NCBI RefSeq assembly: GCF_004349055.1
Contig: NZ_SMKX01000016.1
Location: forward strand, 1 to 64,000
Length of the DNA stretch: 64,000 nucleotides
Reading direction: 5' to 3'
DNA from: Kribbella antibiotica
GTDB taxonomy: Bacteria; Actinomycetota; Actinomycetes; Propionibacteriales; Kribbellaceae
The position numbers were made by a program, and so were the translations under genes. Below, piece by piece: positions 7,395 through 15,800 of the stretch. Under the pieces are notes generated by a model. That model saw only the letters and a program-made list of their open reading frames with translations, was not told where the DNA came from and did no database searches. Position 1 is the first letter of the stretch. Each line of letters opens with the position of its first letter.

Positions 7395-8657
7395 TCAGCG
7401 TCCCGGCAGCGGGGTCGCGCTGAACACGCTGTGCGGGTCGAGGTACTCCTTCAGCGCCAGGAGCCGTACGGCGTTCGGTCCGTACGCCACCGCGGTCTGC
7501 GTCGCGTCGTCCGGGCCGAGCAGGTTGGGATAACCACCCGGCATCGCGTACGGCGCCAGCGCGACGCTCGCCGTACGGGGCCAGCTGCCGTCACCACCGA
7601 TCTCGATGAACTCGACCATGAAGTGGTCCTCGCGGACACCGAAAGCGGCGCTCTCGATGGGGGTCCGGGTGGCCGCGCCGTGGAAGTGGTGGATGTTCAG
7701 GAAGGTGCCGGGGGTTGCGCGAGCGGCGTACGTCTCTAGCAGCGATGACACCACCTCGGGGGTGAAGCCGGCGACGTTGCGGGTCCGGATCGCGTAGTGA
7801 ACGCCGTCCGGGAAAGCACCGTCGAATTCGCGGAGCTTGGCCAGCGGCGACTTCACGTCGACCGAGGCGTTCAGCGGAGTACCCAGCCGGCCGAAGGCAT
7901 CCAGGACGGTTTTGCCGGCGGCGATGTCACCGGACCAGGTCGGCGACACGACGACCGCCGGGGTGCCGTCGGGACCGCCGACGACGGCGATCACCGAGGT
8001 GAGCTCATCAGGCCCGCCGTCGAGGAGTTCGCCGTACCCGCGCAACACCTGCTCGGCCTCCTCCCACGGAAACGTGAAGGAGCCCGCAAGCACCTCAGCC
8101 AACGGATGCAGAGCCACGGTGGCGGAGGTGACCACACCGAAGTTGCCGCCGCCACCACGCAACGCCCACAGGAGCTCAGCATCAGCCTGTACGACGTTGC
8201 CGTCGGCAAGCACAACCTCGGCCCCCAGCAAATTGTCGGCAGCCAATCCGAACCGTCCGCTCAGCGGCCCGTAACCTCCACCGAGCGTCAGTCCCAGCAG
8301 ACCGACCGTGCCCACCGTTCCGGTCGCAACCGCAAGCCCTTCACGGTCCGCAGCCTCGGCGACGTCGGCAGCGGTCGCGCCCCCACCCACCGTGGCGACA
8401 TCGGTGGCGATCGAAACCTGCCGCATCCGAGTCAGGTCGATGACCAGCCCGCCGGCGCGAAGCGCACGCCCGGCCCAGTCGTGGCCACCGCCGCGGACCG
8501 ACAGCGGCAGCCGGCGCTCGCGCGCCTCCGCAATCGCTTCCTGGACGTCGGCGGTCGTCGTACACAACGCGACGAGGGCCGGGCGCTGCGTGACAGCGCC
8601 GTTCCAGATCGCGACAGCGGCGTCGTACTCGGGTCCTTCGGCAACGAGTTGAACCAT
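7395..8657 (-). CDS. FAD-binding oxidoreductase, berberine-bridge-enzyme (BBE) type
   Basis: A 420-residue FAD-linked oxidase. The N-terminal FAD_binding_4 (PCMH) domain covers roughly residues 20-200, with RGGGHDWAG supplying the His that normally carries the 8-alpha-linked FAD. The second attachment cysteine of bicovalent members is absent: the corresponding segment reads GTVGTVGLLGLTLGGGYG, so a single covalent link is expected. A BBE-like C-terminus (LDPHSVFSATPLPG) completes the protein. Such enzymes oxidise alcohols, sugars or alkaloid and polyketide intermediates. No signal peptide is visible. It lies in a minus-strand run that is separate from the NRPS genes, and a role in peptide tailoring is possible but not supported. 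Confidence 0.85.
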   Translation of the reverse strand: MVQLVAEGPEYDAAVAIWNGAVTQRPALVALCTTTADVQEAIAEARERRLPLSVRGGGHDWAGRALRAGGLVIDLTRMRQVSIATDVATVGGGATAADVAEAADREGLAVATGTVGTVGLLGLTLGGGYGPLSGRFGLAADNLLGAEVVLADGNVVQADAELLWALRGGGGNFGVVTSATVALHPLAEVLAGSFTFPWEEAEQVLRGYGELLDGGPDELTSVIAVVGGPDGTPAVVVSPTWSGDIAAGKTVLDAFGRLGTPLNASVDVKSPLAKLREFDGAFPDGVHYAIRTRNVAGFTPEVVSSLLETYAARATPGTFLNIHHFHGAATRTPIESAAFGVREDHFMVEFIEIGGDGSWPRTASVALAPYAMPGGYPNLLGPDDATQTAVAYGPNAVRLLALKEYLDPHSVFSATPLPGR

Positions 8658-8755
8658 CTCGTCAGGCTAACCAGATTCAGGGGTGGCAACCCGGGCTCCG
8701 AGTTAAGGCTGCCCGGACCGCCCGCACTTTCTGCCCGAATTCACCGACGGAGGAC

Positions 8756-9274
8756 TTACTCGGTGATCCTGACGACTGCCACCACTGCGTCACCCGTCAG
8801 CCGCGCAACGCCAGACCACCCCTGAACGACATCCAGCCGGCCGAGCTCCACCCCGTCGACCTCAACCGCTCCGGCCAGCACTGCGAGAAAGTCGGCATCA
8901 CGCACCCCAGCCACACCCGTGATCTGCAGGCAGATGACCTCGGCTGCAGCACGCCCCCGCTGCGTCATCACATTGAAGTTCACAGTCGCCGCCGACGGAT
9001 CGGCCGCGACCTCCGCTTCCCCCGCAAACGCGAATGGCTCGAACGGCCGCAACACCTGGACGACGCCGTCCACCGTGAGCGCAAGCTGCGCACCCACGGC
9101 GAGCGTGATGATCCGATCCACCCCCGGAAAGGTGGAGAACGGCCCGGGCCGGTCGACCTCGGCGAAACTCAACCGCCAGACGCCCTCCGACTGCGCGACC
9201 TCGTACGTGACGCCGAGACCGTTCTTCCACGGCACCCGTCGATGGTCAGCACTGCGCAGGACGAGCAAACCCAT
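8756..9274 (-). CDS. HutD family protein
   Basis: A 172-residue cupin-like protein of the HutD/Ves family. The family start pattern VLRSADHRRVPWKNGLGVTYEVA is followed by WRLSFAEVDRPGPFSTFPGVDRIITL, which is typical. HutD proteins occur near histidine-utilisation genes, where a regulatory or formyl-glutamate-handling role has been suggested, but no hut genes are visible here. It sits about 10 bases downstream of the small membrane protein gene and is probably co-transcribed with it. Function in this strain is unknown. Confidence 0.8.
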   Translation of the reverse strand: MGLLVLRSADHRRVPWKNGLGVTYEVAQSEGVWRLSFAEVDRPGPFSTFPGVDRIITLAVGAQLALTVDGVVQVLRPFEPFAFAGEAEVAADPSAATVNFNVMTQRGRAAAEVICLQITGVAGVRDADFLAVLAGAVEVDGVELGRLDVVQGWSGVARLTGDAVVAVVRITE

Positions 9275-9283
9275 CCCGGAACC

Positions 9284-9583
9284 CTACTGCTGCTGCGAGT
9301 TCTCCGACCGACGCGCCAGCAGGCCGCGGACGAAGTTGACGACCAGGAGGGCCGGCAGGAAGAAGGCCTGGAAGAACATCCAGTAGCTGTCGCCCTCGGA
9401 GATGAAGCCGAGGAAGACGCCGTACCCCAGGAAGGCCGCGCCCACGACGCCGCTCAGGATCCGCGCCCCGTCCGACTGCTCGCCGCCCTTCACCAGCGCG
9501 ATGACCACCATCGCCACACCGCTGATCATCAGCAGCACGACGTACCACGAGAAGGTCGCGTCAAGTCCGAAATCGATGTTCAC
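9284..9583 (-). CDS. Small integral membrane protein, unknown function
   Basis: A 99-residue hydrophobic protein with three likely transmembrane segments, near residues 12-32, 42-62 and 66-86, and a short polar, positively charged C-tail (RGLLARRSENSQQQ). The glycines in the second segment (SGVVGAAFLGYG) suggest close helix packing. I do not recognise the family. It lies directly upstream of the HutD-like gene in the same direction with a very short gap. About 95 bases without an evident gene separate it from the PhyH gene. Confidence 0.65.
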   Translation of the reverse strand: MNIDFGLDATFSWYVVLLMISGVAMVVIALVKGGEQSDGARILSGVVGAAFLGYGVFLGFISEGDSYWMFFQAFFLPALLVVNFVRGLLARRSENSQQQ

Positions 9584-9678
9584 AAGTCCCCACCAGGTAG
9601 CGCTGCCGAATGAATCCCCCGCGGGACCGTAGCGGACGCGGCGACCTCCGGGCTACCGAATTGCACCAACGTGCAAAA

Positions 9679-10455
9679 TCACTGAGCCAGTTTGGTGACC
9701 GGTGTGGTGTCGCGGTCGACCAGGAACTCCGGCCGGCTCACGCGGCTCGGGACGTTCTTGATCGAGTTGTAGGTGATGAACAGGACGGTTCGCCGATCGG
9801 CCGACAGGTTGTCGGACGACGAGTGCACGATGTTCGGATGGAAGGCCGCCACTGCACCAGCCGGGCCGACGAGTTGCTCCGGCTGGTGCTTGGTGGCCAA
9901 CTCGGCGGCCAGATCCGCGGGCACGCTGTGCGCGAGGTCGGCGGACACATGCTGCCGCCAGTCACCGCTCGCCGCCGAGCCGGATTGCCCGACAACGCCG
10001 AGCGCGTGCGAGCCGGTGAGCACAGTCAGCGGACCGTTGCCTTCGTGCACTTCGTCCAGGTTGATCGCGATGTTGACCGCGTCCGGCGCCGGCATGCCGT
10101 CTTCGATGGACCAGAAGGCGAAGTCTTGGTGCCACGGCCACTGCTGCCCGACCCGTGGGTTCTTCAGGTTGACCTTGAACTGGTAGACGTACACCTGATC
10201 GCCGATCAGCGCCTCGGCCAGGTCGACGAGCCGCGGATGCCGGACCAGCCGGGCGCAAACATCGTCGAAGCGGTGACACCCGTGCAGCGCGCGGACCACC
10301 TCACCACCGGTCTCGTGCACAACCTCTTCGCGTTCCAGCGCGCTGATCCGCGTCACCGAGTCGCGTAGCTCAGCCAGCGTCTGCTGATCGATGCCCTCGG
10401 CAAGGACCACCCAGCCGCGGTCGTGGTACCGCTCGGCGATCTCTGAGATTCCCAT
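9679..10455 (-). CDS. Phytanoyl-CoA dioxygenase (PhyH) family Fe(II)/2-oxoglutarate oxygenase
   Basis: A 258-residue non-heme iron oxygenase. The facial triad is visible as His109-x-Asp111 in WPWHQDFAF and the distal His211 in NIVHSSSDN, with a following Arg pair (ADRRTVLF) to bind 2-oxoglutarate. Related enzymes hydroxylate free or carrier-bound amino acids, ectoine or acyl groups. It is the last gene of the minus-strand NRPS operon, starting just after the flavin monooxygenase stop with an AGGTAGGAG ribosome site against the ATG. A hydroxylating role on one residue of the peptide is the natural inference. Which residue cannot be read from sequence. Confidence 0.85.
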   Translation of the reverse strand: MGISEIAERYHDRGWVVLAEGIDQQTLAELRDSVTRISALEREEVVHETGGEVVRALHGCHRFDDVCARLVRHPRLVDLAEALIGDQVYVYQFKVNLKNPRVGQQWPWHQDFAFWSIEDGMPAPDAVNIAINLDEVHEGNGPLTVLTGSHALGVVGQSGSAASGDWRQHVSADLAHSVPADLAAELATKHQPEQLVGPAGAVAAFHPNIVHSSSDNLSADRRTVLFITYNSIKNVPSRVSRPEFLVDRDTTPVTKLAQ

Positions 10456-10465
10456 CTCCTACCTT

Positions 10466-11653
10466 TCAGTTCAGGGCCTCGGCCAGCAGCTCGGCCGAGT
10501 AGAACTCGCCGACCGGCAACCCGCCGGAGACGACGGTGAAGTAGTCCTGGACCAAGGCCGGATCCGCGGCGACGTGCCGCAGCAACCGCAACCGTTCCTC
10601 CTGCAGGTCGAGCTTGGCCACCGACAACGTGTTGCGGTACGACTCGACGAGCTCCTGACCACGCAGTACGTCGTACGTCGCCAGCGCCGCGTCGAGCTCG
10701 ACCGGGTCAGGCAGTTTCGGCAGCACAGTCGACGCGAACAGGTCCGACTGCAGGAACGCGTCGGAGATTCCGCGCGCCGTGATCGAGTCCTTGTGGTGCC
10801 ATGCGTCGCCGATCAGGACCCAGCCGGCGCCGTGCCCCTGCCGGAAGAAGTTGCGCTGGTCACCGATCGCATAGAGCTTGCCGAAGCGTTCGTCGTCCAC
10901 TGTCGCATCGGCCAGCTCCGGCACCAGTTGCGCGACATTCTCCACATAGATGCGGCGGGAGTCACGTCGTACCGTCTCGAACTCCGACTGTGGGAAGTAC
11001 ACCGAAACGACGGATCGCCCGTCATGGGTCGGCACCAGCCCCGCGAACCGGCCAGGCGCCTCGAACAGCTCGAAACGATCGTGCAGCCCAGCCCAGTAGG
11101 AGTAATAGACACAGGTCAGGGTCGGGTCCTCGCTGGCCATCGCCGCCCCGGTGAACCGCGCGACCGACGACCGCATCCCGTCCGCGCCCACCAACAGCCG
11201 GCACTCCTCGGTCTGTACGCCGCCCTTCGGAGTACGGAAGCGGACGCCGTGAACCCGCCCATCCTCGGTCAGCAGTCCAGTGACCGTGGCCTGGTCCCGA
11301 TACTCCACGCCGGCTGCGATCGCCGCGTCCACCAGCACTCCGTCAAGCACGTTGCGGCGCGGTGCATAAGCAGCCTGCTGGCCCTTGAACGGCCGGGCAG
11401 AACCCTCCAGCCTGATGTCGCCGACGCGATAGCCACTGCGCAGAATCGGTGGGCAGCCACTGGCCGCGACCGCATCCAGCACACCCCAATCGGCAAGCAG
11501 TGCAGCGCCCGGCTGATGCACCAGGTGCGTCGAGACCGTGTCGCTCGGCATGGCGGCGCGCTCGAGCACCAGCACGCTGAGCCCGGCCCGGGCCGCGAGC
11601 AAAGCAACAGACGCTCCGGCGCAACGACCGCCGACCACGATGATGTCGTACAA
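10466..11653 (-). CDS. Group A-type FAD-dependent monooxygenase/oxidoreductase
   Basis: A 395-residue flavoprotein. It begins with the dinucleotide-binding motif IIVVGGRCAGASVALLAARAG followed by LVLERA, carries a GADGMRSSVAR (DG) motif near residue 160 and a GDAWHHKDSITARGISDAF (GD) motif in the C-terminal half, as in aromatic hydroxylases and halogenase-like enzymes. No WxWxIP halogenase motif was seen, so halogenation is not supported. The start codon is TTG at 11653, preceded seven bases upstream by GGGGAG. It lies between the AsnO-like and PhyH oxygenases and probably tailors a precursor or the peptide. The substrate is unknown. Confidence 0.8.
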   Translation of the reverse strand: MYDIIVVGGRCAGASVALLAARAGLSVLVLERAAMPSDTVSTHLVHQPGAALLADWGVLDAVAASGCPPILRSGYRVGDIRLEGSARPFKGQQAAYAPRRNVLDGVLVDAAIAAGVEYRDQATVTGLLTEDGRVHGVRFRTPKGGVQTEECRLLVGADGMRSSVARFTGAAMASEDPTLTCVYYSYWAGLHDRFELFEAPGRFAGLVPTHDGRSVVSVYFPQSEFETVRRDSRRIYVENVAQLVPELADATVDDERFGKLYAIGDQRNFFRQGHGAGWVLIGDAWHHKDSITARGISDAFLQSDLFASTVLPKLPDPVELDAALATYDVLRGQELVESYRNTLSVAKLDLQEERLRLLRHVAADPALVQDYFTVVSGGLPVGEFYSAELLAEALN

Positions 11654-11671
11654 GATCAGGCTCCCCGTCCC

Positions 11672-12628
11672 TCAATCAGCCAGTACATAGCCATCGGCCC
11701 GGCGCAGGCCCCGCGAGCGGCGCAGGTCGGCGACGGCGAACGTGCGTTGCAACCATCGGTCCCTTCCGTCGTACCGCGGCCGGAACGACGTCCGCCCGTG
11801 TACCGCGATCCGGTTGTCCACGATGGCCAAGTCACCAGCCAGCAGCCGGACATTGCGGCTGGCCGCATCCAGTGCCGACGAGAGTTCCCGAAGCGCCTGC
11901 TTGGCCTCCGGGTCCGACGCCGTCGTCGCCTCGAAGTCCACCCGCAGATCCGGATCGTCACCAGCACCCACCAGTACGGCGTGCGCTTCGGCCGCTCCCG
12001 TCGCGGTCCCGAACGATGATGGCTGCTCGGTCCGGAAGACCGGATGAGCCAACACCGCCCGAGCCTGCGAGGACAGTCGTGGCAGTGCCTCGCGGATCGA
12101 CGCGACCCGCAGACACGCGATCTGGTCGTGGTCCGGACGCAGGCACAGCAGCATCACGAAGTCCGGCCGGTGGTCATGAAAGGCGTTCTCGTTGTGCATG
12201 GTCAGGTCGACCGATCCAACGTTGCCCTGCACCTCTTCCTTTCCAGCCACCGGTACGACGTCCTGTACCAGCGCACCGTGCTTCTCGCGCGCATAGGCGA
12301 CCGGATCGCCCAGCCCACACGCGATCATCGCCAGAACGGCGGCCGGCACGCTGGTCTCGCGTTGCACCGAGTCGCTGGTCGACGGGGTCTCCGGCAGCTG
12401 GTCACCGACCGGCAAGCCGCGTAGGACAAGCGCCCCGCCCGGACCGGAGTCGCGGCGGAACTCCCTGATCTGCCGTCGGACCAGGCCAGGCAGGTCTTCC
12501 CAGGCCGCTCGAGCCGCCGCGATCCAGGCCACGTCGTCGACCAGACCGGATTCGGCCCAGAGGAGGCCGGCCACCCGCGCGACCTCGGCGGCCGCGTCGT
12601 CGGGGAGTTCGAGCACCGAGTCGGCCAC
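11672..12628 (-). CDS. Clavaminate synthase-like amino acid beta-hydroxylase (AsnO/VioC type)
   Basis: A 318-residue Fe(II)/2-oxoglutarate oxygenase of the TauD superfamily, in the subgroup that uses an HxE iron motif: His145-Asn-Glu147 in LTMHNENAFHDH, with distal His277 in NRIAVHGRTSF and Arg291 to hold 2-oxoglutarate. This is the arrangement of AsnO, which makes (2S,3S)-3-hydroxy-Asn, and VioC, which acts on Arg. Two adenylation domains of this cluster have Asn-type codes, so beta-hydroxylation of asparagine is the best-supported role, although Arg or Asp cannot be excluded. The GTG start directly abuts the MbtH stop codon (TAAGTG), so expression is coupled to the NRPS operon. Confidence 0.85.
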   Translation of the reverse strand: MADSVLELPDDAAAEVARVAGLLWAESGLVDDVAWIAAARAAWEDLPGLVRRQIREFRRDSGPGGALVLRGLPVGDQLPETPSTSDSVQRETSVPAAVLAMIACGLGDPVAYAREKHGALVQDVVPVAGKEEVQGNVGSVDLTMHNENAFHDHRPDFVMLLCLRPDHDQIACLRVASIREALPRLSSQARAVLAHPVFRTEQPSSFGTATGAAEAHAVLVGAGDDPDLRVDFEATTASDPEAKQALRELSSALDAASRNVRLLAGDLAIVDNRIAVHGRTSFRPRYDGRDRWLQRTFAVADLRRSRGLRRADGYVLAD

Positions 12629-12838
12629 TTACTTGTCCATTGCTTCGATCAGGCTGTTCGGACGCATGTCCGTCCAGTTCTGGTCGACGTAGTCCAGGCA
12701 GGCCTGCTTGTCGGCCTGGCCGAACACGACGGTCCAGCCGGCCGGCACCTCGGCGAAGGCCGGCCACAGCGAGTGCTGTCCCTCGTCGTTCACCAGCACG
12801 AAGAACGGCTTGTCGTCACGATCGAACGGATTGGACAT
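12629..12838 (-). CDS. mbtH: MbtH-like protein
   Basis: A 69-residue MbtH-family protein, the small partner that binds NRPS adenylation domains and helps their folding and activity. The signature is clear: NPFDRDD near the start, [37 protein letters not shown], and the ending [10 protein letters not shown]. It overlaps the end of NRPS3 by one base (TGATG), showing translational coupling to the synthetases it serves. The single copy probably serves all ten adenylation domains and the free-standing A-T protein. Confidence 0.95.
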   Translation of the reverse strand: MSNPFDRDDKPFFVLVNDEGQHSLWPAFAEVPAGWTVVFGQADKQACLDYVDQNWTDMRPNSLIEAMDK

Positions 12839-15800
12839 CAGAGGTTTCCTTCCGAATGCGGTTTCTGCAAAAGCCCGGCGAGGATCGAGCCGATCTCCGC
12901 CAGGGGTTCTGGATTCATCATTTCGTCGTGACCGCAGTCGATCGCCTGATGGATCACGCTCCCGGTCACGTACTCTTCCCAGGCCTCGAAGCCGACCGAT
13001 CCGGCCGGCCGGCCGCGCCCAGCGGTCAGCACCACGAGGTCACCGCCGAACACACCGTCGGTGACCTCCTGGGCAAAGGTCCAGTTGTTCAGGTAGATGT
13101 CGACGAACGCGGCGATCCGGTCCTTCCCGACCCCTGTCACCTCGCTGCCCTGCAGCAGCACCCGTTCCTCGATGTCGTCGCGCCTCAGTTCGGTGCCGTC
13201 GGTCCGTGCGTCGCCCAAACTCTCGGCGATCGCTTGCAGGACAGCCTGTTCGGTCGGGCGCGTCTCGGTGGCGGGCTCGCGGTGCGGATAGTTGTCCAGG
13301 ACAACAAGTAGCTCCACCTGCTCGCCCTGGCGCTGCAGCTCGACAGCCAACTGGTGCGCGATCTTCCCACCGAACGACCAACCGACGAGCCGGTACGGGC
13401 CATGCGGCTGCTGCTGCCTGAGTCGGTCCGCGTACTCGGCCACCATCTCGGCCGTCGTCCGCGGCAGTTCGGTGTCCGCAGCCAGACCGCGGGACTGGAT
13501 GCCGAACAGCCGGGCATCCTGACCGAGCTGACTGACCAGGCCTGCGTAGCACCAGCTCAGGCCACCGCCAGGGTGAACGCAGAAGACGATCGGCCCGGCG
13601 CCCGCCGTTTGCAGCGGGAGGATCATCTGCAGTCCGTCGTCACCGATCTCCCTGCTGCTGTCCAACCGTTTGGTCAGCTGGGCGACCGTCGGCGCGGCGA
13701 ACAGGTCGCGAACAGACAGGTCGACACCAAGGACAGTCCGGATCCTCGTCACCAACCGGATGCCGAGCAGCGAGTAGCCGCCGAGATCGAAGAACGACTC
13801 GTCCAGACGAACCTCAGACCGGCCCAGCACCTCAGCGAACAGATCACACAGCACGCGCTCCTGCGGTGTCCACGGATGGCGTCGCACAGCCGGTACGGCG
13901 GTGTCCGGCGTCGGCAGCAGCTGCCGATCCAGCCGGCCGTTCAACTGCAGTGGCAGCTCGTCGAGCGTCACCAGCGCAGTCGGAATCAACATCTCCGGCA
14001 GCACGCTGGCGACGAACTCCCGCAGGTCCGCGAGGATCGGCGTCCGGCCTGCGGCAGGGACGACGTACCCGATCAAGCGTTCGGCACCCGCCTGATCTGC
14101 CCGTACGGCGATCGCCGCGCGGGCCACGGTCGGGTGGCGCTGGAGTGTCGACTCGATCTTGGCGGGCTCGATCCGGTGGCCGCGAAGCCTGACCACGTCA
14201 TCGGTCCGGCCGACCACCGTCAGCCGGCCGGCGTCGTCGTACCGGGCCAGCTCGCCGGTCCGATACATCCGATCGCCCGGCCGGCCGTAGGGGTTGGCGA
14301 CAAAGCGTTCCGCAGTCAGTCCGGCTCGGTCCAGATAGCCCCGCGCCAGGTTCGGTCCAGCAGCGTAGACCTCACCCACCACGCCAGACGGAACCGGTGC
14401 GAGGTTGCTGTCCAACACCAGCTCCCCGGTACGACGCCCAGTCAGCTCCGGCCGAATGGCGTCGTACACAGGCAGTCCAGACCACGCACCGTGCTCGCTC
14501 ACCACCGCGTCCGGAGCCTCGACCGAGTCCACCGTGTAGACGATCGCGGCAACCTGACGCGGCGACAGCGACTCGTTCAGCGAGTCGGCCGAGTAGTCGT
14601 CAAGGTCGATCTCATCCAGAATCAGCACCTGCTCAGCAGCACCCGGTACGGCGAACTCGCTGTCGACCGTGGTCACCGCGAGCACCGGCTGGGAGTTGTC
14701 GAAGACCGTCTCGATCCAGCGGAACGGACGCTCCGGGTCGACCGGAATGACCACGCTGCCGGCCTTCAGCACCGCAAGGGTCGCAATCGCCAACTCGGAA
14801 GAATGCGGCATGACCACAGCGACCGGTGACTCAGCCCCGGCGCCTTCTTCGATCAACCGGTGCGCCAACTGGTTGGCCCGGCGGTCGAGCTCGGTGTAGG
14901 TCAGCAGCTCCCATCCGGCCACCACCTCGTCCGGTGTCTCCCGAGCCAGCGCTTCGAACCGCTCCGGCAGCGTGCCACCACAGGGCTCGGCGGCAACGCC
15001 CAGCGCCCGCTCGCGCTCGACCGGCTCCAGGACGTCTACCCGACTGACCAGGGTCTCCGGGTCCGCGGCGAACGCTTCAAGCACCCGGACCAACCGCGTG
15101 AGCACGCGGTCGGCGTACTGCTGATCGAAGAGGTCCGGCCGATACCCCAGCCGCAGACGCAGCTCGTCCTGCGGAATCACCAGCAGGGTCAGCGGATAGT
15201 GGGTGGCGTCGCGCATCCGCACGTCGACGAACCGCAGGTCGTGGCCGAGATCCCAGCCGCTGTCCGGACCGAGCGGGTAGTTCTCGAACACCATGTCGGT
15301 GTCGAAAAGATCCCCCGCCCCAGCCGCCTGCTGAATCTCGGTCAGCCCGAGGTACTGATGCGCGCCAAGGTTCGTCTGCTGTCCCTGGGTGCTGTCCAGC
15401 AGTTCACCCAACGAAGCCGCCGGGTCGAGCCGGACCCGCGCCGGCAGCGTGTTGACGAACAATCCGATCATTGCCTCGACACCGGTCAGATCCGAGGGCC
15501 GACCGGACACCGTGATGCCCAGAACCACGTCGTCGCGACCGGTCAGCCGTCCCATCACGATCGCCCACGCCGCTTGCAGCACGGTGTTCAGCGTGACCTC
15601 GCGACTGCGGGCCAAGCTGGTCAGCCGGGCGACCAGGCCGTCGTCGAGGACCCGTGTGACCTCTTCCGGCACCATCGGTTCACGCACCGGGTCAGGCAGC
15701 GCGATCATCGTCGGCCCATCGAGCCCGGCGAGCGCGTCGCGCCAGCGCTGCCGTCCATCTTCCCGATCCTGTGCCGCCACCCAGGTCAGATAGTCCCGGT

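Noticed and set aside
10466-11653. Flavin-dependent halogenase
   Set aside because: The protein has the general FAD motifs of the group, but no WxWxIP halogenase motif was found.
10391-12019. A long plus-strand frame opposite the oxygenase genes, with similar ones opposite all three NRPS genes
   Set aside because: The products show no family motifs and mirror codons of recognised enzymes on the other strand; they are shadows of the GC-rich coding strand.
13905-14980. Sequencing frameshift as the cause of the broken A domain
   Set aside because: The reading frame stays open through the region and motifs on both sides are in frame; the losses include point changes (A7 Asp, A10 Lys) as well as a deletion, which fits true decay.
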